Source of the DNA: Helichrysum umbraculigerum
Lineage: Eukaryota; Streptophyta; Magnoliopsida; Asterales; Asteraceae
Reading direction: 5' to 3'
Length of the DNA stretch: 64,000 bases
NCBI GenBank assembly: GCA_949592205.1
Contig: CATIUR010000004.1
Span: 12,165,501 to 12,229,500 of the forward strand
This document shows positions 24,407 to 36,843 of the stretch, piece after piece. Below the pieces are notes generated by a model. That model had not been told where the DNA came from and searched no databases. It was given only the letters and a program-made list of their open reading frames with translations. The position numbers were made by a program, and so were the translations under genes. Numbering within the stretch: the stretch's first letter is position 1; every line of letters starts with the position of its first letter.

Positions 24407-25340
24407 TATGGTACCAAATGTGTTGTTTGTACTGATCACAAAAGTCTTCAATATATATTTACTCAGAAAGAATTGAACATGCGTAAACGCCGATGTTGGA
24501 ATTAATCAAAGATTATGATTGTGAAATCCGATATCATCCGAGAAAAGCCAATGTAGTTGCGGATGCTTTGAGTAGAAAAGGTACTTCTGACAGGATTTGT
24601 TTTATGCGGTTAGAAGTTTCTTCTGATTTGATATAATAGTTAAAGGCTGCTCAGTTAGAAGCATTGCAGGATCAGAATTTAAAATCAGAAATCATGTTAA
24701 AGAGAAAGATTTGTTGATTGATGATTATCGAGGCCTAAAAACTTTTCAGTCTCGAGTATGGGTTCCACTGATCGGAGGACTTTGTGAGTTGATTTTTACT
24801 GAAGCTCACAAGTCTCGTTTATCTGTTCACCCAGGAAGTACCAAAATGTATAATGATTTGAAACCGCTTTACTGGTGGCCGACTATGAAAACTGACGTGG
24901 CTCGAGTTGTTGAAACTTGTCATATATGTTCTCAGGTCAAGGCAGAACATCAAAAACCGTATGGTTCTTTGAGACAGTTGGAGATTCCTGAATGGAAGTG
25001 GGAACACCTGACAATGGATTTTGTTAATAAGCTACCCCGAACGCCACGTGGTAGTGATACGATTTGGGTGATTGTTGATAGATTTACTAAGAGTGCTCAC
25101 TTCTTGGCTACCAGTGAGACGACATCTTTGACCCGATTAGCTCAACTGTATGTTAATGAAATTGTCTTGAGGCATGAAATTCCTTTATCTATTGTTTCTG
25201 ATAGGGATTCTAGGTTTATCTCTCGGTTTTGGCAAAGCTTGCATTATGAATTAGGTACTCGAGTAAATCTCAGCACAGCTTATCATCTTCAGACTGATGA
25301 CCAGACAGAACGTACTATTTAGACATTGGAGGATATGTTT
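24407..25340 (+). pseudogene. gypsy A RNase H end and integrase N-terminal part
   Basis: Resumes with YGTKCVVCTDHKSLQYI, then KANVVADALSRKG, the integrase HHCC zinc site (H-PGSTKMYNDLKPLYW, CHICSQVK) and the DDE core (TMDFVNKLP, SDRDSRFISRFW). A frameshift near 24485, a double stop near 24635-24640 and a CAG to TAG stop at 25320-25322 break it. At 25340, in the codons for D-M-L, the family 2 element is inserted. Confidence 0.9.
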
Positions 25341-28007
25341 TGTGACACCCCCAAATTTGATGATTTGCGGAAGCTCGGTTTGGGTGTCACTAATCAATAT
25401 ACAAAGCATATAAGATATAATGAACGACCACTATATGCGTCGTTTTAAACTTGTATTAATAAAGTAAACGTTTACATCAAAATATTGTTACATTAGCTCG
25501 GTCTCCTGAAATTTAGAGATTACATAGCATAATTACTTTTACCAAATATAATAATGCAATCAAATCTCTAGTTGTATGTATGCTGACTCGAGCTAATAAT
25601 CCCTGCTTGTGCAGCCAACCTACTGCTGGGTACCTGTGATAAATACTAAAATGGGTCAGCGAAAACGCTGGTGAGCTCACAGGTTTGTATGTCAATGTAT
25701 GGTTGTAAGAACCGCAAGATTTATATTGAATTTAAGATGCAATTAAGCAAAATAAAAGTTATACAATCCATGAGCACATAGTCTGAGCTTAACTTGAGCG
25801 CTAGGTCCAATTAAGGAAACCTAACTTGAAATGCCTCCTACGAGTGTCTAATCCACACTCGTCCTCCCAAATGCTAATACATCCGTTTGACTGGTTAGTG
25901 CGTGCTAACCCGGATGAGGATTGTCAATCCCATATGATATCAGATACTAACATTCACGCTAAAATATTAGAGACTATGCTATAGAGGACTTTAAATTGAT
26001 TAGCTTGAAACTCATGTAGTATTTGAAGATTGGTACTTGCGTTCTACTTGTAAAACAAAACAGAGCAGTAATATCACACCCCTGATAAAAGTAGTGAAAA
26101 TGGGGCCGTGAAACTCACCTGAGTCTTGAAGTGTTTAATTTAATAAACTTGAAGTAATTAGCTGTGAATTGATGTCCAAAGACTTGAAACCTGAATGTGT
26201 CCACGACACTTGATTTGTTATTAATTGTACCGGTATCACGAAGGACTACCTTTGTAGTTGTTATACAACTATGTATATATGTCCAAATTCCTACGATTTG
26301 GTTGATTGAATAGTTACAAGTTACTACGACTTGTTGGATTGAATTGATACAAGTTACAACGACTTGTTTGATTTTAAAGTATGTTTTGAAAACGTGTACG
26401 GCCCGTTGGTGATTAATTGTAATAATAATCTTGATGTTACCACATTGATTTCGAAGCGTTATTCTTGAAAAACAAATTCCATTATGTTTGAAAAGTTGTA
26501 TTGTATAAGTGTTTTGAAGTTGTACAAGTTTGACACTTGGTGAAAAATGTGCTTACGGAATCTAAGTACGGGGGTCCGGGGGCAGCGCCCCTGGTAGCGG
26601 GGTCCAAGGGGCGGCAGCCCCTGGCGGGGTCCAAGGGGCAGAGCCCCTGGCTGGGGTCGAGCTGCCAGGTCAGCTTGGAAAATTTTTATTTCTACTATAT
26701 TGCTTTAAGGAAAAACGCATCTGGACTTGAATTTGGATGAAATCAAGTGATAAAATTTTGGTCTCGACACTTAGTAAAAAGTTGTAAATATTCTGTTTTA
26801 TGCGACACACTCATGTGAGTCAAAAGTAGTTATGCGACACAAGGGTTGTGTCGCATAGGAGTGCGACACAAGGGTTGTGTCGCATAGATGCGAGATGCTG
26901 ATTCAACAGCGACATAGTGATTGTGTCGTATGGAGTTTGCGACATAATGGTTGTGTCGCAGGACTTGCGACACTAATTATCGGGTACGACACAAGGTGCG
27001 ACACAGAGGCTTTTATACGACACAAGTGCCAAAATACGACACAACATGCGACACAAGACTTGTGTCGCATGGAAGAACATCAGCCCAGAAAGTCCGGCTG
27101 TTTAGCTTTTTCCGGCCAAAAACCCATTTCAAACCCGTTTTTAAGCTATGAAATTGTGTTCTATACTTAGTAATGGACATATAAAAGTTATAATAACAAC
27201 TACAAGTGAAAAATACTAAGAATCGAGAGATTTTGGGATTTTGTCGGAAACTTACAAATTGCCGAAATGAAAATCTGGAAAGATAGGATTGTAGATCGTA
27301 GCGAGGTGGTCGTGAATCTCTAAAAATATTGATGATACGAGTGCGTTTGATAGTAGTATTTTGCGATTTTTAATGGTGATGATAATGAGGGTGGTGATGA
27401 ATTTAGAGAGAAAAGAAAGAAAGAGAGAGAAAGAGAAAAGAAAAAATGAAGAGAAAGAAAAAGAATGGGAGGTGATTAAGGTGGAATCCCCACCTTTCTC
27501 AGTCTGTGCACTGTGCCCCGTGCGGTGTTCGTTTTTCCGATTATTTAAACGTTAATTATTTATTTTAGTTAACTTCGAATATACTTTTTGAAATATAAAT
27601 AATTACCCAAAATTTTGGTTGAAGTATTTTATAAAATACCTTGTGTTTACGTTATAAAATATAACTTCTTTTTGTTTTGTCGGTTGGTCGAATTTTTGTA
27701 GAGTTCGGTAACGTTTTAAACAGAACACATGTCTTTATTATATTATCGACATAATATAAAGTAGTTATTTGTGAAATTAAATTATTCCACATAATTAATA
27801 ATTGCATCACCAACGTCCGTATTTAAATGAATCGAAATGCATTCGATTTGAAACTTGTACGATTTAAACAAACCACATAATTGTGTAGATATATATTCAA
27901 CAATATATATAATAATTGATACATTAATTAGCCTAACACAGAACTAATTACATGTATTAATACTTGATTAGGCACTAAATTGTAGTCCTAAATTGACGGT
28001 TGTCACA
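25341..28007 (-). repeat. family 2 3' LTR (2,667 bp)
   Basis: On the minus strand TGTGACAACCG...GGGGGTGTCACA. Contains a GCGACACAA/TTGTGTCGC cluster (26801-27070) and three GGGGC-type hairpin modules (26566-26660); the 5' LTR has only two. Confidence 0.92.
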
Positions 28008-28021
28008 TTCTCCCCCTGTTA
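28008..28021 (-). other. family 2 polypurine tract
   Basis: Minus strand TAACAGGGGGAGAA directly before the 3' LTR start TGTGACAAC; primer for plus-strand DNA synthesis. Confidence 0.8.
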
Positions 28022-28041
28022 GAAGAATTTCGTCCCGAAAT

Positions 28042-31000
28042 TTATGTTGAAGTCGTGTTTGATGTTGAGTCAGTGAAGAGTTGAGGATACTTGAGTCGCA
28101 TTTGGTCTTCCCGTTCCCAGGTGAATTCCGGACCGCGCCGCAAATTCCACCTAACCTTGACGATGGTAATACGACTTTGTTTAAGTTGTTTGACCTCACG
28201 GTCCATGATTTCGGCGGGTTCCTCAACAAAGTGAAGTTTCTCGTCAACCCGAATTTCATCGAGTGGAATGATAAGTGTCTCATCAGACAGACACTTCTTC
28301 AGATTTGAAACATGAAATGTGGGATGCACGCTGCTGAGTTCGGATGGCAGCTGCAATCGATATGCCACTGGACCAATCCTTTCGAGGATCTCGAATGGTC
28401 CAATGTATCTAGGATTTAACTTCCCTCGTTTGCCAAATCAGATTATGCCTTTCCAAGGCGATACTTTGAGTAGTACTCGATCCCCAACTTGGAACTCGAG
28501 TGGTTTGCGTCTCACGTCAGCATAACTTTTCTGACGATCACGCGCGGCTTTGAGTTTGTTTTGAATTTCGATGATTCTCTCGGTTGTCTCGTGAATGATT
28601 TCTGGACCTGTGAGTTGGCTATCTCCAACTTCGGCCCAACAGATAGGTGACTGGCACTTACGACCGTACAGTGCCTCGAAGGGTGCAGCCTTAATGCTGG
28701 CATGATAACTGTTGTTGTACGAGAACTCGCACAATGGTAGGTGTTTCTCCCAGCTTACACCGAAGTCTACTACGCAAGCCCGTAGCATGTCTTCTAGTGT
28801 TTGAATGGTTCGTTCACTTTGGCCATCGGTTTGAGGATGATATGCGGTACTCATATCAAGTCGAGTACCCAGGGATTTTTGAAGTGATTGCCAAAATTGT
28901 GAAGTGAAACGACTATCTCTATCGGAGATAATTGAGATTGGAACCCCGTGTTTGGTCACGATTTCCTTCAGATAAATACTGGTGAGGCGTTCCATTTTGT
29001 CAGATTCTTTGATTGCCAGGAAGTGAGCAGACTTTGTGAGACGATCCACGATCACCCAAATGGTATCGCAACCGCTCGAGGATTTGGGTAGTTTGGTTAT
29101 GAAGTCCATGGAAATTTGTTCCCATTTCCATTCAGGAAGACTGGGTTGTTGAAGTAAACCAGAGGGTTTTTGATATTCGATTTTGACCTTGGAGCAAGTA
29201 AGGCACTTGCTGACATAGGTGGCAATGTCGGCTTTCATGTTCGGCCACCAGTAGAAGTCCTTGATACCGTGGTACATTTTATCGGACCCCGGATGGATAG
29301 AATATTTGGACTTGTGAGCTTCATCCATCACCAAGTCTCGTAGGTTCCCAAATCTAGGCAACCAGATTCGGTTTGAGAAACACCTAATCCCGTTAGGTTT
29401 GATTTCGAATTGTTTATCCATGCCTCGCAAGGCTTCATCTTTGACATTTTCGGGTTTTAAGGCTTCGAGTTGAGCAGTGAGAATTTGAACGTTTAAATTG
29501 TTGTGAATGGTCATACTAAGGGCTCGGACTCGAAGTGGTTTCACTCGCTCTTTTCGGCTGAGGGCATCAGCAACAACATTTACTTTGCCTGGATGATATT
29601 TGAGTTCGCAGTCGTAATCGGTAAGTAACTCGACCCATCGACGTTGCCTCATGTTGAGATCTTTCTGATCGAATATGTGTTGGAGACTTTTGTGGTCTGT
29701 AAAGATTGTGCACCTAGTGCCATAGAGGTAATGTCTCCAAATTTTGAGGGCGAAAACGACGACCCCTAACTCGAGGTCGTGGGTGGTGTAATTCCTTTCA
29801 TGAATCTTGAGCTGTCGGGAAGCGTAAGCTATGACCTTGTCTCGTTGCATAAGCACGCAACCGAGACCTTGATGAGAAGCATCGCAGTATACCACGAAGT
29901 CATCGGTGCCTTCGGGTAAAGATAGAATAGGAGCACTGCAAAGCTTTTGCTTTAAGAGTTGGAATGCCGACTCTTGTTTATCAGTCCAGTCAAACTTTTT
30001 GTCTTTCTGTGTCAGAGTCGTGAGTGGTAAGGCTATGTTGGAGAAATTTTCAATGAATCGTCGGTAGTACCCGGCCAGTCCCAAAAACTGCCGTACTTCG
30101 GTCGGAGTGGTTGGCGATTGCCAGTCTTTGATAGCCTCGATTTTTGACGGATCAACGTGAATTCCCTGACTGTCGATCACGTGACCAAGGAATTGAACGG
30201 TTTGAATCCAGAACTCACACTTAGAGAATTTGGCGTAAAGCTCCTCGTGTCTAAGTAGTTCAAGGATGGTTTTGAGGTGTTGCGCATGTTCTTGCTCGTT
30301 GCGCGAGTAAATGAGTATGTCATCGATAAAGACAATGACAAACTTGTCGAGGTAAGGTTTACACACTCGGTTCATGAGGTCCATGAATACAGCCGGTGCG
30401 TTGGTTAGGCCGAAGGGCATCACTTGGAATTCATAGTGCCCGTAACGAGTTCTGAAAGCAGTCTTTGGAATATCGATGTCGCGAACTCGTAACTGATGAT
30501 ATCCCGATCGCAGATCGATTTTTGAGTAGACACTTGAACCTTGAAGTTGGTCGAACAGGTCATCGATTCGAGGGAGTGGATACCGGTTCTTGACAGTTAA
30601 CTTGTTCAACTCTCGGTAGTCGATACACATTCGAAAAGAACCGTCTTTCTTCTTGACAAATAGGACCGGAGCTCCCCAAGGTGAAGAACTCGGCCTGATA
30701 AATCCTCGTTCCAGGAGTTCCTGTAATTGGGTGGACAACTCCTGAAGTTCGGATGGAGCTAAGCGGTATGGTGCTCCGGCCACGGGCGCAGCACCTGGTA
30801 CTAGATCGATCGAGAACTCAACCTGTCTTTGCGGTGGTAGACCAGGTAGTTCTTCGGGAAAGACTTCTGGAAAGTCTCGAACAATTGGAACATCCTCAAG
30901 TCGCTTCTCCTCCGACTTTTTCTCCATGATGTGCGCGAGGATTGCTGGGTAACCCTTTCTCAGAAATTTCCGGGTTTTCAAACAAGATATGATGTTAAGC

Positions 31001-32265
31001 CTCGTCCCACCGGTCTCCCCCTGTATGACCAAGGTTCTACCGACGGCGAGAGGTATGCGAACAATTTTGTCATGGCAAATAATTTCAGCGCGATGTTTGG
31101 ATAACCAGTCCATGCCCACGATGACATCGAAACTTCCTATCTCAACAGGCATAAGATCTATGGAGAAGATTTCGTCGGCTAGATTTAAAGTGCAATTAGG
31201 TATCACACTATCGGTTTCTATCAATTTGCCATTTGCTAGTTCTACGGTGTACTTAACATCTAAAGCAACAGGTGTGATGTCAAGTAGAGGGCAAAATTCA
31301 TCGGAAATAAAACTTCTATCGGCACCAGTATCAAACAGAATAGAAGCAGTTAAATTGTTGAGGCGGAACATACCCGTGACCAAATTCGGGTCCTGACGGG
31401 CTTCCCCTGAGTTGATCACGAAGGCGCTACTTTTGACGTTGTTGTTGTTGTTGCGGTTGTTGTTGTTGTTGCGGTTGGATTCAGAGTTGGTGGTGTAGAC
31501 TTGGATGGCGTTGTTTTTCTTGTTTGAGTTGTGGTAGTGTTCAGTGGATTTGCGTTTGTTGTTGTTGGAGGATGAGGTGTTGGAGGTCTCACGGCTGACA
31601 ACGAGGGCCATGAGTTCGTGGGCCAATCGAATGGCACTCTCAGTGGTGGTTGGTTTGGATGAGGCGACATTTCCCTGGATGTTCACAGGAAGGCCGCGGA
31701 TGTATCTCTTGATGCCCTTACTTTCCGGTTCAACCAAACTCGGGCATAGTAAAGGAAACTGCTGAAATTTGGTGGTATATTCAGCAACATCATTTCCCTG
31801 CACCATTAGGTGCCAGACTTCTTCCTCCAGCCTATGCAACTCTTCTTCAGGACAGTATTTTTCTGTCAGCTTCTTCTTCAGTTCGGCCCAAGGAAGCCGA
31901 TTTGCAACCTCAAGGCCTACAGAGTTTGCGTGGGTTTTCCACCACGTGAGTGCACCTTCCTGAAAGGTGTAAGCAACGAATTTGACCTTGTTGTTCTCAG
32001 TGCAGTCGCAGAGACTGAAAACAGATTCCATACGCTCAATCCAACGGATCAAGCCAATGGCACCTTCCGTGCCCTTGAAATATAGAGGTTTACAGCTGAG
32101 AAAGTCCTTGTAGGAACAAGGCTTGACAGCAGGAGTGGTGGCGGTGGTATCGGCTGTTTCCTCGGACGTTCGGGGTGGATCCCGAGCGGCCAAGGTGTCG
32201 GCTACGGCCCGATTAACGGCAGCAGCGAGTTCGGCTTCACTGTAACTCTTCTTCTTCGGTGGCAT
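28042..32265 (-). pseudogene. family 2 gag-pol polyprotein, one premature stop
   Basis: A single frame of about 1,407 codons from ATG 32265 (MPPKKKSYSEAELAAAVN). Domains in order: gag (WIERMESVF, ALTWWKTHA; about 50-230); an Asn-rich linker (about 260-285); protease FDTGADRSFI (~312); reverse transcriptase with FIDDILIYS (~645); RNase H (VVYCDASHQGLG); integrase zinc site and DDE core (SDRDSRFTSQFW ~1113); a GPF motif; and a C-terminal chromodomain-like VKVRWN...FTWEREDQM. The only break is TGA at 28438-28440, where relatives have an arginine codon (CGA to TGA). The usual CCHC zinc knuckle between gag and protease is missing. Everything from protease through the integrase core lies upstream of the stop; only the tail and chromodomain are lost. 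Confidence 0.93.
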
Positions 32266-32566
32266 GATTCTTCAAGAAAAGAAACAATAGGTACGTAAGA
32301 AATTGTACCAGAAGGATAATTGTGGTGGATGTATGTATTAAAGCGACAATATACACATCACAAGTATAAGAGTTCTATAATGTAGAATTAAATCGAACGA
32401 AATTGTCATTTGATATTACGTTGTTAAATGATTACAGACAATTTTGAGTTTGTTGAATTCAAAAGTTACAGACTTAGATATTGTGCCAAAATTGCCGAGA
32501 ATTGTTTCATCCGGCCTAATTACATTAATCCTACGAAAGCGTTATTGAGTGCAGATTCAGCCTAAG

Positions 32567-33060
32567 CTAATTCTGACGAAGATTGAGTTGTGGCATTAAG
32601 GCAGTGAGACGGTCAACGGACTCTGCAAGTCGGCTAACCATTCTGAGTGCCTCCTCGGTTTCCCTCAGGCGTGTCTCACACTGAGTCAACCTTGATCGCA
32701 GGACAGTGATTTCGTTGTGATTGTCAGTCACTTGATTGTGGACGATCTCCATGGTCTCGATGGTTTCACCCACTCGATTTCCGAGAACGTCCATATTGTT
32801 GACAGCGTTTACATGGTCCTCAGAGACCTGAGCAACTTGCCCATTAGGGTGAGTGTCCAGTTTTCACGGTTCTCTTGCAACTCGATGTCCATGTCACGCA
32901 GTTGCTGCTCGTGGCGGTGTAGCCTAGCGGCCAAATCCGTTAGGGTGAATTGATTGGGGTATGGGCCCGCTCGAGGCAACCTGGGGTTCCTCCTAGCTAC
33001 CCTTGAACTTTGTGATTCGTACGGATGGGAACGGGATGAGTTGGGTGGTGTGTTTGCCAT
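32567..33060 (-). pseudogene. accessory ORF upstream of gag in family 2, one frameshift
   Basis: Between the primer binding site and gag, the minus strand codes from ATG 33060 (MANTPPNSSRSHPYESQSSR) for a basic, Pro/Arg-rich head of about 45 residues. A helical, heptad-like tail rich in E, R, L and Q follows (LHRHEQQLRDMDIELQENRE; LRSRLTQCETRLRETEEALR), ending at the TAG at 32567. One missing base near 32840 splits it into two frames of ~90 and 75 codons; across the shift about 164 codons are coherent. No family recognised. A coiled coil is likely. Extra ORFs before gag are unusual but known in some plant gypsy lineages; the function is unknown. Confidence 0.6.
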
Positions 33061-33423
33061 TCTGAGACAGAACGTTAGCAAATGTGAGGCCTATATTCAT
33101 ATAATACGTATATAATATAGCCTAAGCTTGAATTGAGGCTTACTTATGTATATAGATATATCACATAACCGCCTATTGAGTGTCTAACACAAACAAGTTT
33201 TAAGTCCCGTTTCTCTCGAGGTCAGAGTCAACTAGTGTATCCTGTTCAGTCATAACTTCCTTCAGGTCTTACATCATCTTTATTTAATTGTACATAGTTG
33301 ATCAAGCTATGTTAAATTAAATTCGTATGCTGTAATCCCTGAACTGGTTATACCTAATAGGGAATACTGCCTAACGGTCATAGTCTAGGCCCACTAAATG
33401 CAACCTAGTTCACTATAACCTTA

Positions 33424-33436
33424 GTCTCTGATACCA
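33424..33436 (-). other. family 2 primer binding site
   Basis: Minus strand TGGTATCAGAGAC, complementary to the 3' end of initiator Met tRNA, three bases after the 5' LTR end. Confidence 0.85.
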
Positions 33437-33439
33437 ATC

Positions 33440-36080
33440 TGTGACACCCCCAAATTTGATGATTTGCGGAAGCTCGGTTTGGGTGTCACTAATCAATATA
33501 CAAAGCACATAAGATATAATGAACGACCACTATATGCGTCGTTTTAAACTTGTATTAATAAAGTAAACGTTTACATCAAAATATTGTTACATTAGCTCGG
33601 TCTCCTGAAATTTAGAGATTACATAGCATAATTACTTTTACAAAATATAATAATGCAATCAAATCTCTAGTTGTATGTATGCTGACTCGAGCTAATAATC
33701 CCTGCTTGTGCAGCCAACCTACTGCTAGGTACCTGTGATAAATACTAAAATGGGTCAGCGAAAACGCTGGTGAGCTCACAGGTTTGTATGTCAATGTATG
33801 GTTGTAAGAACCGCAAGATTTATATTGAATTTAAGATGCAATTAAGCAAAATAAAAGTTATACAATCCATGAGCACATAGTCTGAGCTTAACTTGAGCGC
33901 TAGGTCCAATTAAGGAAACCTAACTTGAAATGCCTCCTACGAGTGTCTAATCCACACTCGTCTTCCCAAATGCTAATACATCCATTTGACTGGTTAGTGC
34001 GTGCTAACCCGGATGAGGATTGTCAATCCCATATGATATCATATACTAACATTCACGCTAAAATATTAGAGACTATGCTATAGAGGACTTTAAATTGATT
34101 AGCTTGAAACTCATGTAGTATTTGAAGATTGGTACTTGCGTTCTACTTGTAAAACAAAACAGAGCAGTAATATCACACCCCTGATAAAAGTAGTGAAAAT
34201 GGGGCCATGAAACTCACCTGAGTCTTGAAGTGTTTAATTTAATAAACTTGAAGTAATTAGCTGTGAATTGATGTCCAAAGACTTGAAACCTGAATGTGTC
34301 CACGACACTTGATTTGTTATTAATTGTACCGGTATCCCGAAGGACTACCTTTGTAGTTGTTATACAACTATGTATATATGTCCAAATTCCTACGATTTGG
34401 TTGATTGAATAGTTACAAGTTACTACGACTTGTTGGATTGAATTGATACAAGTTACAACGACTTGTTTGATTTTAAAGTATGTTTTGAAAACGTGTACGG
34501 CCCGTTGGTGATTAATTGTAATAATAATCTTGATGTTACCACATTGATTTCGAAGCGTTATTCTTGAAAAACAAATTCCATTATGTTTGAAAAGTTGTAT
34601 TGTATAAGTGTTTTGAAGTTGTACAAGTTTGACACTTGGTGAAAAATGTGCTTACGGAATCTAAGTACGGGGGTCCGGGGGCAGCGCCCCTGGTAGCGGG
34701 GTCCAAGGGGCGGCAGCCCCTGGCTGGGGTCGAGCTGCCAGGTCAGCTTGGAAAATTTTTATTTCTACTATATTGCTTTAAGGAAAAACGCATCTGGACT
34801 TGAATTTGGATGAAATCAAGTGATAAAATTTTGGTCTCGACACTTAGTAAAAAGTTGTAAATATTCTGTTTTATGCGACACACTCATGTGACACAAAAGT
34901 AGTTATGCGACACAAGGGTTGTGTCGCATAGGAGTGCGACACAAGGGTTGTGTCGCATAGATGCGAGATGCTGATTCAACAGCGACATAGTGATTGTGTC
35001 GTATGGAGTTTGCGACATAATGGTTGTGTCGCAGGACTTGCGACACTAATTATCGGGTACGACACAAGGTGCGACACAGAGGCTTTTATACGACACAAGT
35101 GCCAAAATACGACACAACATGCGACACAAGGCTTGTGTCGCATGGAAGAACATCAGCCCAGAAAGTCCGGCTGTTTAGCTTTTTCCGGCCAAAAACCCAT
35201 TTCAAACCCGTTTTTAAGCTATGAAATCATGTTCTATACTTAGTAATGGACATATAAAAGTTATAATAACAACTACAAGTGAAAAATACTAAGAATCGAG
35301 AGATTTTGGGATTTTGTCGGAAACTTACAAATTGCCGAAATGAAAATCTGGAAAGATAGGATTGTAGATCGTAGCGAGGTGGTCGTGAATCTCTAAAAAT
35401 ATTGATGATACGAGTGCGTTTGATAGTAGTATTTTGCGATTTTTAATGGTGATGATAATGAGGGTGGTGATGAATTTAGAGAGAAAAGAAAGAAAGAGAG
35501 AGAAAGAGAAAAGAAAAAATGAAGAGAAAGAAAAAGAATGGGAGGTGATTAAGGTGGAATCCCCACCTTTCTCAGTCTGTGCACTGTGCCCCGTGCGGTG
35601 TTCGTTTTTCCGATTATTTAAACGTTAATTATTTATTTTAGTTAACTTCGAATATACTTTTTGAAATATAAATAATTACCCAAAATTTTGGTTGAAGTAT
35701 TTTATAAAATACCTTGTGTTTACGCTATAAAATATAACTTCTTTTTGTTTTGTCGGTTGGTCGAATTTTTGTAGAGTTCGGTAACGTTTTAAACAGAACA
35801 CATGTCTTTATTATATTATCGACATAATATAAAGTAGTTATTTGTGAAATTAAATTATTCCACATAATTAATAATTGCATCACCAACGTCCGTATTTAAA
35901 TGAATCGAAATGCATTCGATTTGAAACTTGTACGATTTAAACAAACCACATAATTGTGTAGATATATATTCAACAATATATATAATAATTGATACATTAA
36001 TTAGCCTAACACAGAACTAATTACATGTATTAATACTTGATTAGGCACTAAATTATAGTCCTAAATTGACGGTTGTCACA
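33440..36080 (-). repeat. family 2 5' LTR (2,641 bp)
   Basis: Partner of 25341-28007. Shorter by exactly 26 bases, explained by loss of one GC-rich module near 34715. Palindromic cluster at 34874-35143. Confidence 0.92.
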
Positions 36081-36831
36081 TGTTACGAGCTTGTGTGTTG
36101 GAATATGGTGGTTCTTGGGATTCTCATTTGCCATTGATTGAGTTTGCTTATAATAACTCTTATCACTCTAGTATTGGTATGCCTCCGTATGAAATGTTAT
36201 ATGGTCGTCGTTGTAGAACACCTACATGTTGGTTAGAGGCTGGTGAGAAATAGTTGCGGGTCCAGATATTGTTCAGATCACAGCAGAGAAAGTTGTTATT
36301 GCTCGAGAGAAACTGAAAGCTGCTAGAGACAGGCAGAAATAGTATGCTGATCCTCGTCACCGACCGGTTTCTTTTGTGGAAGGTGAATTGGTTTATCTCA
36401 AAGTTTCTCCTTGGAAGGGTGTGATTCGATTTGGTAAGCGTGGGAAACTTGCCCCTAGATTCATTGGTCCATTTAGGATTCGACAAGTGGTTAATGATCA
36501 TACTGTCTCCTTGGATCTTCCTTCTGAATTATCTGGTATTCATGATACTTTTAATATTTGTTATTTGAGAAAGTGTAATGTGGAGGATCAATCACAAATC
36601 CTTCCATTACAAGATTTGAAAGTTGACCAAAGTCAGAAGTTAGTAGAAGAGCCTATTGAACTGTTAGATAGAAAGGTAACCAAACTGCGCAGGAAAGATA
36701 TTCCTATGGTTTTGGTTAAATGGAAACATAGTTTGGGTCCCGATCTTACATGGGAAACTAAGTCTAGTATGAGATCACGATACCCTAGTTTGTTTGAGCG
36801 AGAAGAGATTTTGGGGACGAAATCCTCTTAA
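36081..36831 (+). pseudogene. gypsy A integrase C-terminus and chromodomain
   Basis: Continues the interrupted frame: LRACVLEYGGSWDSHLPLIE, then GELVYLKVSPWKG, the GPF motif (RFIGPFRI), DTFNICYLRKC, and a chromodomain-like end VLVKWKHSLGPDLTWE. Stops at 36251-36253 and 36340-36342 are CAG to TAG relative to gypsy B, and a base is missing after the first. The frame from about 36376 to the stop at 36829-36831 is open. Confidence 0.9.
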
Positions 36832-36841
36832 GGAGGGGAGA
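36829..36841 (+). other. gypsy A polypurine tract
   Basis: TAAGGAGGGGAG between the pol stop and the TGTAACATCC start of the 3' LTR. Confidence 0.8.
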
Positions 36842-36843
36842 TT

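Larger units (their letters stand above)
25341..36080 (-). mobile_element. gypsy family 2: nearly intact Ty3/gypsy chromovirus (10,740 bp)
   Basis: Minus-strand element with long LTRs, primer binding site, an extra 5' ORF, one gag-pol frame and polypurine tract. Flanks TGTTT (25336-25340) and TGTTA (36081-36085) match at 4 of 5; the host codons show TGTTA is original. LTRs differ by one 26-bp indel and about 16 substitutions by eye (under 1 percent), so insertion is recent. Single in-frame stop in pol. Inserted in the integrase of gypsy A. A solo LTR of the same family is at 8619-11229. Confidence 0.93.
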
